Positions 1 through 8,836 of a DNA stretch of 64,000 nucleotides are shown here, piece by piece. The stretch's first letter is position 1. Every line of letters begins with the position of its first letter. Position numbers and translations under genes: made by a program. Origin of the DNA: 55-13 sp037190145 (GTDB lineage Bacteria; Armatimonadota; Fimbriimonadia; Fimbriimonadales; Fimbriimonadaceae); assembly GCA_037190145.1 (NCBI GenBank), contig JBBCJU010000011.1, positions 14,716 through 78,715 on the forward strand. Direction: 5' to 3'. The notes beneath the pieces were generated by a model. It made no database searches and was not told the origin of the DNA. It worked only from the letters and a program-made list of their open reading frames with translations.

Positions 1-229
1 CATCTCCAAAGCGGATTGACATATCTTGGTACCTAAAGCAACCACAATTCGAATTCTCATTTTCTGATTTTTTAACTGATTGAGAAATCCGCTCGGCCTC
101 CATCACATGAAGGGGAGAAGGGGAAAACTCCCAGATAGGCAATCCCTGGTGAACTTCCAACTTCACACCTGCTGCGTCAGCGTCACTCATCGCTTTCATT
201 ACATCTGAGTCGGGCAGTTGGATACGCAT
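1..229 (-). CDS. Partial gene, possible Uma2-family (PD-(D/E)XK-like) endonuclease
   Basis: An open frame starts at an ATG at 229 on the minus strand and runs off the left edge with no stop, giving about 76 residues (MRIQLPDSDVMKAMSDADAAG...). The visible end, FRYQDMSIRFGD, resembles the segment before the 'PDGS.KRPDI' nuclease motif of Uma2/DUF820 proteins, but that motif itself lies outside the window. Uma2 proteins are restriction-endonuclease-fold proteins of mostly unknown role. The gene lies 37 bases downstream of rmuC on the same strand, so they may be co-transcribed. The family call is an inference from a short fragment. Confidence 0.45.
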   Translation of the reverse strand, partial: MRIQLPDSDVMKAMSDADAAGVKLEVHQGLPIWEFSPSPLHVMEAERISQSVKKSENENSNCGCFRYQDMSIRFGD

Positions 230-266
230 GTTTACATTGTTCCTTACGATTCACTTAAAACAAAGA

Positions 267-1901
267 TCATTCCGCTAGTTCAGATGACTCAACTTCTTCA
301 GCTAACTCTTCGAAATTGTCAACCGCATCGTTGGTGGGCTCAAGAAGTTGTAGTAGCTGAGGGGCAAGTGGTTTTGTTAGCTCAGGTTTTGTGAACTTGC
401 GCATTTCCTCGTTCACTGGTTCTCGTAGTCGCTTAAGCGATTTTTCTGGGAACGATTTTTTTCCAGTAACACCAAGTTTCCTAAACTCCAGCGCAGAGTT
501 CAGTAGATTGCTCTGAATAGAGCCGACCGCTTGATTGTATGAGGTAGCAGCCTTTTCCAAACCATCTCCGATTCCCGCAAAATGCTCGACGGCGATCCGG
601 ATTCGATCCACCATTTCTTTGCCTAACTTCTGTATCTCATCAGCATTCTCGCGTAAGTTCTCTTGCCTCCAATCTAAGGCGACCATGCGCATGACAGCAA
701 AAAGAAGCGACGGGGTTGCGAGAATGATTTTGCGATCCCAGCCTCGGGTAGCGATTTCCGCATCCACTTCTTGAGCGGCGGATAGACACGCATCTAGGGG
801 GAGGAACATGATCACAAGCTCCGTGTTCTTGCTGCGCTCTGCGTAAGGCTTTTTCGCGAGGGCGTCGATATGCCCGCGCACATGACCGGCATGCTCCTTT
901 AGCTTGTCGGACCGAACTTTGTCATCTTCCGTTGTCATTGCTGCTTCATAGGCATCCAAGACAAATTTCGAATCAATCACGATCTCTTTATCGCCGGGCA
1001 TTTTTACGATGAAATCAGGGCGAGTTGCACCTTCGTCGCCACCTTCATGTTGCTGAGAAAAATAGTGAAGGTTTTTGGCAAGACCAGCGGCTTCAAAAAT
1101 CCGTTCTAGCAGCATTTCACCCGTCCTCCCTCGACTGGATGGGCCGCGAAGGAGGCCTCGAAGTTCATGGGTTGCCGCTTGTTGCTTTTCAATTCCTGAA
1201 ACAAGCTGTTGAATTCTTTCTTCCGTCTTGACGTCTCGCTCTTGATGAGATTCCTCGAACTTTTTGAGGTGCTCCTCATACCCTCTTAAAGCTTCTGAGA
1301 GGGGCTTTACCAGTTCATCGATGGATTGCTTCCGTTGGGTTAACTCACTCTTGGCTTTCTCTTGCTCCGTCTCAAAGTTTGCCTTGGCAAGCTGCATAAA
1401 GTTCTGGTTATTGGCTTCCAGCGCTTTTCCAGCAATAGAGTCGAAGGCTTCTTTGAACTTGTCTTCAGCTTGACGGATCGTTGTTTCCAGCTCGGTTTTG
1501 CGTTCATCGTAGCTGCGACGTTCTGAGGCCAGTCTCTCATCAAAGTTTCTTCGCTCGGACTCTAATTGTTCATCAAAACTGCGCTTTTCTGATGCCATCC
1601 GCTCTTCCAGTGCTTTCGCATTGATGCGAAGCGACTCTAGTTCAGAGCGATACCCTTCCAACGATCGATCTTTCTGGACAAGCTCATTTTCAAGTGTAGG
1701 AATCCGCTCGGCCCTAGCCCTAGCATCAGCTTGATCCGCAGATGCCTTTGCGACTAGTTCATTAAGGCGCTTAACTTCTGTCTCCTCAGCTTCTTTCTCC
1801 ACTTGAAGAGCCGAAAGACGACTTTTGAGAAGAATGCTCGCTCCGACTGCACCCACTACTAACCCTACTAAAACGCCGATAAGGATATCTATTCCAGACA
1901 C
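267..1901 (-). CDS. rmuC: DNA recombination protein RmuC
   Basis: The 544-residue product begins with one N-terminal membrane segment (IDILIGVLVGLVVGAVGASI) followed by a long charged coiled coil to about residue 240, including near-repeats of the type 'SERRNFDERLASERRSYDER'. After this comes the RmuC domain with the recognisable stretches RGRTGEMLLERIFEAAGL, PDFIVKMPGDKEIVIDSKF and IILATPSLLFAVMRMVALDWRQE. RmuC proteins limit recombination at inverted repeats; the core is nuclease-fold-like, but the biochemistry is not settled. The start is GTG at 1901, only a few bases from the divergent prpB frame, so the promoters must overlap the coding starts. Length fits the family. Confidence 0.9.
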   Translation of the reverse strand: MSGIDILIGVLVGLVVGAVGASILLKSRLSALQVEKEAEETEVKRLNELVAKASADQADARARAERIPTLENELVQKDRSLEGYRSELESLRINAKALEERMASEKRSFDEQLESERRNFDERLASERRSYDERKTELETTIRQAEDKFKEAFDSIAGKALEANNQNFMQLAKANFETEQEKAKSELTQRKQSIDELVKPLSEALRGYEEHLKKFEESHQERDVKTEERIQQLVSGIEKQQAATHELRGLLRGPSSRGRTGEMLLERIFEAAGLAKNLHYFSQQHEGGDEGATRPDFIVKMPGDKEIVIDSKFVLDAYEAAMTTEDDKVRSDKLKEHAGHVRGHIDALAKKPYAERSKNTELVIMFLPLDACLSAAQEVDAEIATRGWDRKIILATPSLLFAVMRMVALDWRQENLRENADEIQKLGKEMVDRIRIAVEHFAGIGDGLEKAATSYNQAVGSIQSNLLNSALEFRKLGVTGKKSFPEKSLKRLREPVNEEMRKFTKPELTKPLAPQLLQLLEPTNDAVDNFEELAEEVESSELAE

Positions 1902-1903
1902 GA

Positions 1904-2821
1904 TTGATAGTATACAGGCGTCTATACGTGGGTAATCTCAGATCCGTGCTTAAGCCACCACCACTTAGCCCAGGCGCCACGCTTAGAAGTCTCATGGCCG
2001 AAGATACGGTCGTCATGCCAGGCGTGTTTAATGCTATTTCTGCTCTGAGTGCCAGCAATGCAGGCGCGAAAGCGCTGTACCTAACAGGAGCAGGCCTTAC
2101 CAATGGAACATTAGGCGTCCCAGATATTGCCCTAGCCAGTCAAACGGAGTTTGCCCAGCAGGCAACGTATGTGACCAGTGTTACAAGCCTTCCTGTTCTT
2201 AGTGATGCCGATACGGGCTTTGGCGAGTCCTTGAATGTGATGCGGACCGTGTTTGAGATGGAGCGAGCAGGCCTGGCTGGTATTCATCTGGAGGATCAAG
2301 TTTCTCCAAAGCGTTGCGGTCACTTGGATGGAAAATCTGTCATTGAGACCACAGACATGGTGCGCAAAGTGAGGGCGGCCGTGGACTCAAAACGAGACAA
2401 GTCTTTTATTATCTGTGCCCGAACGGATGCTCGCAGTGTTGAAGGATTGGAAGCCGCGATAGATCGAGCGAAGGCATATGTACAAGCCGGAGCAGATGCC
2501 ATTTTCCCAGAGGGCTTACAGAGTGAAGAAGAGTTTGCCGCATTCCGTGCGGTGGTAGATGTTCCGTTATTGGCGAATATGACAGAGTTCGGCAAGACCC
2601 CGATCATCCCTGCATCTCGTTTCAAAGAGCTTGGATACCAGATGGTCATTTTCCCAATGTCTGCCTTCCGCGTTATGCTCAAAGCTATTGATGAATGCTA
2701 TTCGGAGCTTGTGCAAACTGGAACCCAGGCAAATATCCTAGCAACCATGAGAACCCGAGCTGAGTTGTATGAACGACTACAATATGCCGCATATGACGAT
2801 AAGGATCACAGTTGGACATAA
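1904..2821 (+). CDS. prpB: Isocitrate lyase/PEP mutase family protein, methylisocitrate lyase-like
   Basis: The TIM-barrel product carries the family signature KRCGH (catalytic Cys near residue 138), the metal-binding stretch SDADTGFGE and the start-of-domain motif VMPGVFNAISAL. Methylisocitrate lyase splits 2-methylisocitrate into pyruvate and succinate in the methylcitrate cycle; close relatives act on oxaloacetate or phosphonopyruvate. A citrate/methylcitrate synthase lies 60 bases downstream on the same strand, which favours the PrpB role, although no prpD is visible here. The start is unsettled: TTG 1904 is the longest, GTG 1946 or ATG 1994 are alternatives, and none has a clear Shine-Dalgarno site. 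Confidence 0.8.
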   Translation: MIVYRRLYVGNLRSVLKPPPLSPGATLRSLMAEDTVVMPGVFNAISALSASNAGAKALYLTGAGLTNGTLGVPDIALASQTEFAQQATYVTSVTSLPVLSDADTGFGESLNVMRTVFEMERAGLAGIHLEDQVSPKRCGHLDGKSVIETTDMVRKVRAAVDSKRDKSFIICARTDARSVEGLEAAIDRAKAYVQAGADAIFPEGLQSEEEFAAFRAVVDVPLLANMTEFGKTPIIPASRFKELGYQMVIFPMSAFRVMLKAIDECYSELVQTGTQANILATMRTRAELYERLQYAAYDDKDHSWT

Positions 2822-2881
2822 CCTCATCCGCAAGGCGGTAAACTGCCGTTAAATCCCACTTCTAAACTTCGAAGAAGAATT

Positions 2882-4033
2882 ATGAGCGCCACTCTTTCCG
2901 ATAAATATCCAAACTACAGCCCTGGTCTTGAGGGCGTCATCGCCGGCATTAGCACCATCAGCGAAATCGATAGCGATCGCAGCAGTCTTCAGTATCGAGG
3001 CTACGACGTACACGATTTGGCAGAGAGTGGTAGTTATGAAGAAACAGCCTATTTGCTGGTCTACGGAAAGTTGCCAAACGAAGCTGAACTGGCTGAGTTC
3101 AAGAGCACTCTCTCCGCAGAGCGAGAGGTTCCAGAGGCGGTTTACACCGCGCTCAAGGCTCTTCCCAAAGAAACTCATCCGATGGATGCGATCCGAACCG
3201 CATTCTCGGTTCTTGCTCCTTTTGATCCAGACTACACCGCTCCAGCAACGGATGATGCCGCTAATGTCCGCAAGGCAGTCCGCATCATTGCTAAAGCCGG
3301 AACGATGGTCGCTAATGGTCACCGCATTCGACAGGGCTTGGAACCCATTAAGCCAAACCCTGCTCACAACACCGCTGAGAATTTCCTTCATTTGATGACC
3401 GGGCAAGATCCGATCGCCAAAACTGTGGAAGTGATGGATGCTTCGCTAACTCTATATGCGGAGCATGGATTTAATGCAAGCACATTTGCGTGCCGTGTCA
3501 CCGTTGCTACTCTGAGCGATCTATATAGCGGCATCGTTACTGGCATCGGCACACTCCGTGGACCACTTCATGGTGGGGCCAACGAAGAAGCGATGAAGAT
3601 GCTTCTGGACATCGACAAGCCAGAGAATGCTCAAGCTTGGATTGACGATGCTCTGGAAGGCAAGAAGAAGATCATGGGCTTTGGTCATCGCGAGTATAAG
3701 AAGCGAGATAGCCGAGCCATTTACCTCACCAAGGTTGCTAAGGAACTCGGTGTGGAGAAAGGTGACACTCGTTTTGGCGACATTGCAGATATTCTGGAGA
3801 AGACAATGGAGGAGCGAAAGAACATCCATCCAAATGTCGACTTCCCAGCTGCTTATGCTTACTATCTGCTTGATATTCCCATCGACCTTTACACTCCAAT
3901 TTTCGTGATTGCTCGCGTGGCGGGATGGAGTGCGCACGCCCTTGAGCAACTTCGCAATAACCGATTGATTCGTCCAAAGGCGATCTACGAAGGATCGGCT
4001 AACGTTGAGTATGTGCCGCTCTCTGCAAGATAA
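2882..4033 (+). CDS. gltA: Citrate synthase / 2-methylcitrate synthase
   Basis: The 383-residue protein matches the short (Bacillus-like) citrate synthases that condense acetyl-CoA (or propionyl-CoA) with oxaloacetate. The catalytic triad is visible: His230 in GPLHGGANEE, His269 in MGFGHREYKKRDSRA and Asp320 in HPNVDFPAAYAYYLL. The Arg-containing tail ALEQLRNNRLIRP is also intact. The start is ATG 2882 after a purine-rich GAAGAAGAA. It probably forms a two-gene unit with prpB and ends at a strong terminator. Sequence alone does not tell whether it serves the TCA cycle, the methylcitrate cycle or both; no second citrate synthase is in the window. Confidence 0.92.
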   Translation: MSATLSDKYPNYSPGLEGVIAGISTISEIDSDRSSLQYRGYDVHDLAESGSYEETAYLLVYGKLPNEAELAEFKSTLSAEREVPEAVYTALKALPKETHPMDAIRTAFSVLAPFDPDYTAPATDDAANVRKAVRIIAKAGTMVANGHRIRQGLEPIKPNPAHNTAENFLHLMTGQDPIAKTVEVMDASLTLYAEHGFNASTFACRVTVATLSDLYSGIVTGIGTLRGPLHGGANEEAMKMLLDIDKPENAQAWIDDALEGKKKIMGFGHREYKKRDSRAIYLTKVAKELGVEKGDTRFGDIADILEKTMEERKNIHPNVDFPAAYAYYLLDIPIDLYTPIFVIARVAGWSAHALEQLRNNRLIRPKAIYEGSANVEYVPLSAR

Positions 4034-4046
4034 CTTGTCAGAAATT

Positions 4047-4081
4047 AAGGCCCGGTATGCAACGCATGCCGGGCCTTTTTT
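4047..4081 (+). terminator. Rho-independent terminator after citrate synthase
   Basis: GGCCCGGTATGC and GCATGCCGGGCC form a 12-bp stem (one G-T wobble) around a 3-base AAC loop and are followed directly by a run of six T. Confidence 0.9.
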
Positions 4082-4108
4082 GGTAGTTTAGGCGTTAGGA
4101 TAAAGAAT

Positions 4109-4783
4109 ATGAAAAAAGGTCTTCTAGTTGCCTCCCTTTTCGGAATTTTTGCGGTAGCCAATGCCCAAGCGCCTCAAGTGCTTCGGGTGAAAGTAAAAGC
4201 AGGGCAAGCCTTCCGTTACAAGATGAGCATGGACAATTCGTCAGGTGGACAATCTATGAAGATTGGAATGCAAATGACGATGAAGGTCGCCAAGGTTCAA
4301 AACGGTCAATCCACGGTTAATACAACCATGGGTTCCATCACCATGAATGGTCAACCGATACCCGCTTCTGCGAGTGATCAGATAAAAAATATGCTCATCA
4401 CGACCGTTATCGACGCGCGAGGCAATGTGTTGAAGACGGAAACAAAAGGATTACCAGGTATGGCACCAGGTGCTAGCCAAGGTTCTTCAGTTCCTTTTCC
4501 TGCCGCTGCAGTAAAGCCAGGCTCCACGTGGTCGGGGCAAACTGAAGTTCAGGGGCAAAAAGTAAAGACTACATATAAGCTAGTTCAGTTTAAGTCTGTC
4601 TTAGGTAAGCAAGCAGCTATCATCCACGCAACGCCAACTGCATCTCCGTCATTTCAAACCAAGGGTCCGATTGTGTTTGCAGTAGAAGTATCTAACGGTT
4701 TTTTACTTTCTATGAGTATGAAGGGAACGGCTAAGCAAGGCACAGCAACTCAAAACATGGCAGTTACAATGCAGCGAATATAG
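4109..4783 (+). CDS. Secreted protein of unknown function, paralogue of the next gene
   Basis: The 224-residue product has a clean Sec signal peptide (MKKGLLVASLFGIFAVANAQ, cleavage after ANA). The mature part is rich in beta-forming, Met/Thr-rich segments (QMTMKVAKVQNGQSTVNTTM, NGQPIPASASDQIKNM, VKPGSTWSGQTEVQG). The same ordered segments recur in the lipoprotein gene 160 bases downstream (KMNGQDAPASVLEAMK, VKVGDEWEGSTNASG), so the two are tandem paralogues. The pattern recalls DUF6263-type secreted proteins; no catalytic motif is visible. The gene has its own terminator, so it is likely monocistronic. Confidence 0.8.
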   Translation: MKKGLLVASLFGIFAVANAQAPQVLRVKVKAGQAFRYKMSMDNSSGGQSMKIGMQMTMKVAKVQNGQSTVNTTMGSITMNGQPIPASASDQIKNMLITTVIDARGNVLKTETKGLPGMAPGASQGSSVPFPAAAVKPGSTWSGQTEVQGQKVKTTYKLVQFKSVLGKQAAIIHATPTASPSFQTKGPIVFAVEVSNGFLLSMSMKGTAKQGTATQNMAVTMQRI

Positions 4784-4805
4784 TCACCACAATCCTAGAA
4801 GAAGT

Positions 4806-4840
4806 AGGTCTAGACAAATTGAGTTGTCTAGACCTTTTTT
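4806..4840 (+). terminator. Rho-independent terminator
   Basis: AGGTCTAGACAA and TTGTCTAGACCT form a perfect 12-bp stem around a 6-base loop (ATTGAG), followed by a T run. Confidence 0.92.
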
Positions 4841-4943
4841 GTCGTCCAAGAGCATGGCATTGTAAGGAAATAGGGCCGATATGCCTTATGATCTTGCGAA
4901 GCTTGGACGATTTACATTACATTGCATGAACTCAGGAGGCTAT

Positions 4944-5669
4944 ATGCAAAAATTTATTCCGATCGCTCTTTTGGCGATCTTGGTTGTTGGGTGTAAAGGT
5001 GGAGATTCGACGGCGGCTACAGGTGGCTCTGCTGGCACAACTTCTTCGAATACATCGGTCAGTGCTGATAAAACTTACACTTTCAAGCTTGCTCCAAAGC
5101 AAGGTGATAAGTTCAGCTATGCGATGAAAGTTGATGGCGGACCTCAGCAGCAGATGGAAATGGGAATGACCATCACCTGCGATAAAGTTGAGGGTGACAA
5201 GTCTACTTTGACGATGGCGATTGATGCAGTCAAGATGAATGGTCAAGATGCCCCCGCTTCAGTTCTTGAAGCAATGAAGCAGGCCACTACAACGATGGAG
5301 ATGGATTCCACAGGTAAGACTTTGAGTGTAAAGTCTGCAATGCCAGGCGGACAGAACCAAGGGCTAATCGGCGCATCATTCCCGCCTAAGGCAGTAAAAG
5401 TTGGTGATGAATGGGAGGGTTCTACTAATGCTAGCGGTAAAGAATCCAAGGCTAAATATAAGTTAGCCAGCGTCGAATCAGCAGGTGGTAAAGAACTTGC
5501 AGTCCTTGAGGTAACTCCTGAAGATGTCGAAAAATTGACTCTCGATGGACCGATTATCGTAAAGGTTGATGTGGCCAACGGAATGACTCACAGCCTCAGC
5601 ATGAAAGGCAAAAACAAGGGACCAGATGGCAAAGATATTCCAATGACTATGGAGATGTCTCTTAAGTAA
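4944..5669 (+). CDS. Lipoprotein, paralogue of the preceding secreted protein
   Basis: The start chosen is ATG 4944, because AGGAGG sits 5 bases upstream and the product then begins with a type II signal peptide (MQKFIPIALLAILVVGC, lipobox VVGC). A longer frame from 4881 has no ribosome site and would bury the signal. The mature 225 residues begin with a low-complexity G/S/T linker and then a beta-rich domain that parallels the upstream gene: an 'FSYAMKVDGG..QQMEMGMT' block, 'KMNGQDAPASV' and 'VGDEWEGST'. It is predicted to be membrane anchored. The function is unknown. Duplication followed by a change from a secreted to a lipid-anchored form is the simplest history. Confidence 0.85.
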   Translation: MQKFIPIALLAILVVGCKGGDSTAATGGSAGTTSSNTSVSADKTYTFKLAPKQGDKFSYAMKVDGGPQQQMEMGMTITCDKVEGDKSTLTMAIDAVKMNGQDAPASVLEAMKQATTTMEMDSTGKTLSVKSAMPGGQNQGLIGASFPPKAVKVGDEWEGSTNASGKESKAKYKLASVESAGGKELAVLEVTPEDVEKLTLDGPIIVKVDVANGMTHSLSMKGKNKGPDGKDIPMTMEMSLK

Positions 5670-5689
5670 AGAGAGCTTTTCATAGTTCG

Positions 5690-5719
5690 GGTCCAATCCA
5701 CTGGGATTGGACCTTTTTT
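5690..5719 (+). terminator. Rho-independent terminator
   Basis: GGTCCAATCC and GGATTGGACC form a perfect 10-bp stem with an ACTG loop and then six T. The T run overlaps the stop codon of the convergent CAP-domain gene. Confidence 0.92.
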
Positions 5720-6893
5720 ATTTAGAAGCGGTTGTGAACGACCAGTGCTTTGTAACCTCAGATTTATCGTTTACTTCTGCCCTTACCGATACGGAGTAAG
5801 TTGTGTTAGGTCTTAGGGGGCGACGAGGAATGAGAATAATGCTGTTATCCAGATAATCGTCGTTCAGGCTTGAATTCTGATATGTTGGAATGATCTCCCC
5901 GTCGCTCATTAGCTTGGCTTCCTTCAACCGGAGGACAGGGCGATTCTCGCTGAAAAGACTGAGGACAATGGGATATCCAACTCGACCCTCAGGAGTTCCA
6001 TGAATACGCAGCGGATTGGGGCGCTCGTTGCCGTCCCAGCACAAAGGGATGTTCACTTGCTTGTCGGCTGGCGAAACAGTTAGCCCGGCTTGACCACTGT
6101 CGCCGAATTTCATAGAAAAGTGCTTTCCAATGTTTCCCGTACCTATCGGCACTCGCCCTGGTTGCAAGAATGGAATTCGGTGGTACGGAGCATAGAAAAG
6201 ATCACGGACAGATTCTTTTAGTCCGCCGCTATTGTAGGTTACACATTCCCAAGATGTTCCGCTGTATCCAAAAGCCTCTAGGCGATCGGTTGGGGTTACT
6301 CCAACAAAACCGGGCTCACCTTCCTTCTCATAGTGACCTGTTCGCCGGTTTTGCGAAAGGTACTTCGTATGGGCCATAGATGCGGCGTTTAGCCGATCCT
6401 CTTGATAGGCGTCTTCAAGGCCCATCGCCCGACGCATCATGTTCGTTTCCGCCAAACCTTCATCCTGGCAAGCCATGGGCGAGGGTAACTTTGACATAGC
6501 CCGTTCAGATACTGCAAAAGTCCAATTTTTCTTTACTTCCAGGCGATTCTCAACTAATACGCGACATTGAACGTCATATTTACCGGAGGGTAGTGGACTT
6601 TGGGGTCGGTACTCAAGTCTGCGTGCGGCAGAATTGTATGTCGCATCGACGGGTTGACCATTGATGATCATTGAGGTTGAGGTTAATCTAGCACCTTCAC
6701 TTGGCCAGACCTCCCATTGGAGAACAGGAGAAGAAACTAGCAGTGATGATTTAGGACCGTAAGCTCGGTGGAAGGCTTGGATGGAGGAATCAGCGGGTTG
6801 TCCCGACATCACTAATAGAAGCAAGGCCGCTGAAGCGATCTTCCCCCCAATTCGCAACCTGCGATTGTCTCCCCTAAAGTTGTTACTTACCAA
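5718..6893 (-). CDS. Secreted CAP-domain (SCP/PR-1-like) protein
   Basis: The 391-residue product has an N-terminal signal segment (KIASAALLLLVMSGQPADS), an Ig-like region (about residues 40-130, ending KKNWTFAVS), and a CAP domain from about residue 140. That domain has LAETNMMRRAMGL, the His-containing LNAASMAHTKYLSQN and RTGHYE, and a C-terminal portion with YHRIPFLQPG. A second Ig-like module ends the protein (NTTYSVSVRAEV...HWSFTTAS). CAP proteins are extracellular and often bind lipids or peptidoglycan; no enzyme activity is implied. The start is TTG 6893, supported by GAGG 7 bases upstream; the next Met would cut off the signal peptide. Confidence 0.8.
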   Translation of the reverse strand: MVSNNFRGDNRRLRIGGKIASAALLLLVMSGQPADSSIQAFHRAYGPKSSLLVSSPVLQWEVWPSEGARLTSTSMIINGQPVDATYNSAARRLEYRPQSPLPSGKYDVQCRVLVENRLEVKKNWTFAVSERAMSKLPSPMACQDEGLAETNMMRRAMGLEDAYQEDRLNAASMAHTKYLSQNRRTGHYEKEGEPGFVGVTPTDRLEAFGYSGTSWECVTYNSGGLKESVRDLFYAPYHRIPFLQPGRVPIGTGNIGKHFSMKFGDSGQAGLTVSPADKQVNIPLCWDGNERPNPLRIHGTPEGRVGYPIVLSLFSENRPVLRLKEAKLMSDGEIIPTYQNSSLNDDYLDNSIILIPRRPLRPNTTYSVSVRAEVNDKSEVTKHWSFTTASK

Positions 6894-7051
6894 TCATTAA
6901 CCTCGGAGTCGAGTGTGCTCTCATTCGACACATTCCGAAGATCGGATCATAAAACGCACGCGATGTTACCAGACCCTCAGAAAAGATGTTGTACATCCAA
7001 CCATTAAATTATCGGTAAACGTCTTCTACAATGAAGACCATCGGTTCATAA

Positions 7052-8836
7052 ATGAGCAATAGCCCCCCTTCTACGCTTGGGAAATATCAGATCATTCGCG
7101 AAATAGCGAGATCGAATGATATTGTCTACGAGGCTTATGATCCGCTCATGAATCGGCGTGTTGCACTCAAGGAACTTGCAGTTCCTGGGGGGACAACTCC
7201 TCAGCAGCGCGAAGACAGGATAAGCCGATTTAAGCGAGAAGCTCAAGCCGCAGGAACCCTCAACCACCCAAACATCATGACGGTGTATGAGTTGGGACAG
7301 GAAGGTGATCGTCTCTTCATGGCGATGGAGTATTTGGATGGTCATACACTCCGGAATGAAATTGACACGAAAGGATTTCTGCCCATCGATCGGGCCATCG
7401 AGATTACAACTCAGATTTTGAGAGGGTTGTCTCATGCTCACAAGGTGGGCGTAGTTCACCGAGACATCAAGCCAGACAATATTCAGATCCTCTCAAATGG
7501 GAACATAAAGATCACCGATTTTGGGATTGCTCGCCTTACATTCCAACCCAATCTTACGATGGATGGCCAGGTGTTCGGAACTCCAAGCTACATGTCTCCC
7601 GAGCAGGTTGTAGGTAAGGAGATCGACCAGAGAAGTGATCTATTTAGCGCTGGCATTGTTCTTTACGAAATGATCGGCGGACAAAAGCCATTTGGCGGTG
7701 ATAGCGTGGTAACGATCACTTACGCCATCATGAATAAGGATGCTGACCGCCTGAATCAGATCCCGTATCCTCTATGGCAAGTTATTGAGAGAGTCCTTGA
7801 TAAAAGTCCGGCTTTGCGTTACGCAAGTGCCGAAGAACTCATAAAGGCTCTTGAGGATGCACAGGCATATCAGGCTGCAGGCGGTGTTGTTGTATCGCCT
7901 CCCCCGGTTGCTTCACCCTACCAAACTCCCGGCCCCGCGACTCCTGTAGCCAATCCATACCTAAACCCTTTTCCTAACCCTAACCCATACGCACCACCGG
8001 TTCAAACAACTGGCACCGTTCCACCTCCGGTAGCGTATCCCTATAATCCCTATGCTCAACCTGGCCAAGGCGGCATGGCACCTCACACACCGACCTACGG
8101 CAACATTCCGGTCTACTACCCTCCTCCACCCAGGCAACCGCTCGTTAAGCCAGAAACAAAGCAGTTCTTCGGTAAGTTAATGATCGCCCTGTTGATCATG
8201 GGCTCATTGTTTGCCCTGATCTTGGTTGTCATCAATGGGATAAGCAAAGCGCTTGAGCAGTCAAACAATTCGCGGGATGATGTTGCGGTTGTCAGAGAGA
8301 TTAGCGAAATTGACGGCACTAAACCCATTGATCAACAGATTTCGGAGTTATCCAGTCTGATTGGCCGACTAAAGGGGGATGTTGAGCGTAAGAATGCCAA
8401 GGCCAACTTAGCCGTACTTTATGAGCGCTTAGGCAAGCAGTCTCAGAGTCGAGGTGACCTTCTTGGCGCCGAACTCAACTATCAAAACGCAGTAGATGCC
8501 AACCCCGATAACTCGCTGCTATACACAAACTTGGGAAGCCTGTATAGCCTTCGAGCAAGTGCCGAAAAAGACTCAGAAACTCGTTTGGCGCTTTTGCGAA
8601 GAGCCGGAGAAGCTTGGGCAACGGCAACGGTGAAAGAGCCAAGCCTTTCTCAAAGAGCCAATTACTCTGAGCGTGCCGCAATCTCCTATTTCAATCTGGC
8701 ATGGGAGATGAATAATGAGAGCGGATATACGCGGCGTGAAATCCAATCCGCTCTCTATTTAGCTCAAGACCATGCTCCACCTGGATCAGAGGTGGAAAGA
8801 CAAATAAGGACGCTGTCTGGTCAGCTTAGGGATTAA
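7052..8836 (+). CDS. Membrane Ser/Thr protein kinase with TPR-containing extracytoplasmic part
   Basis: Residues 10-280 are a Hanks-type kinase with Lys40 in VALKEL, the catalytic loop HRDIKPDN (136-143), DFG at 156-158 and SPE at 182-184. A Pro/Tyr/Asn-rich linker follows (about 285-370, many PNPY-type units), then one membrane helix (about 375-395) and a C-terminal TPR-like helical region. The glycine-rich loop is atypical: the segment after REIA reads RSNDIVYEA and lacks all three glycines. An intact catalytic core otherwise suggests activity. The gene converges on an SDR gene and the two stop codons overlap. The likely role is phosphorylation of cytoplasmic targets in response to an envelope signal; the partner is unknown. 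Confidence 0.9.
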   Translation: MSNSPPSTLGKYQIIREIARSNDIVYEAYDPLMNRRVALKELAVPGGTTPQQREDRISRFKREAQAAGTLNHPNIMTVYELGQEGDRLFMAMEYLDGHTLRNEIDTKGFLPIDRAIEITTQILRGLSHAHKVGVVHRDIKPDNIQILSNGNIKITDFGIARLTFQPNLTMDGQVFGTPSYMSPEQVVGKEIDQRSDLFSAGIVLYEMIGGQKPFGGDSVVTITYAIMNKDADRLNQIPYPLWQVIERVLDKSPALRYASAEELIKALEDAQAYQAAGGVVVSPPPVASPYQTPGPATPVANPYLNPFPNPNPYAPPVQTTGTVPPPVAYPYNPYAQPGQGGMAPHTPTYGNIPVYYPPPPRQPLVKPETKQFFGKLMIALLIMGSLFALILVVINGISKALEQSNNSRDDVAVVREISEIDGTKPIDQQISELSSLIGRLKGDVERKNAKANLAVLYERLGKQSQSRGDLLGAELNYQNAVDANPDNSLLYTNLGSLYSLRASAEKDSETRLALLRRAGEAWATATVKEPSLSQRANYSERAAISYFNLAWEMNNESGYTRREIQSALYLAQDHAPPGSEVERQIRTLSGQLRD

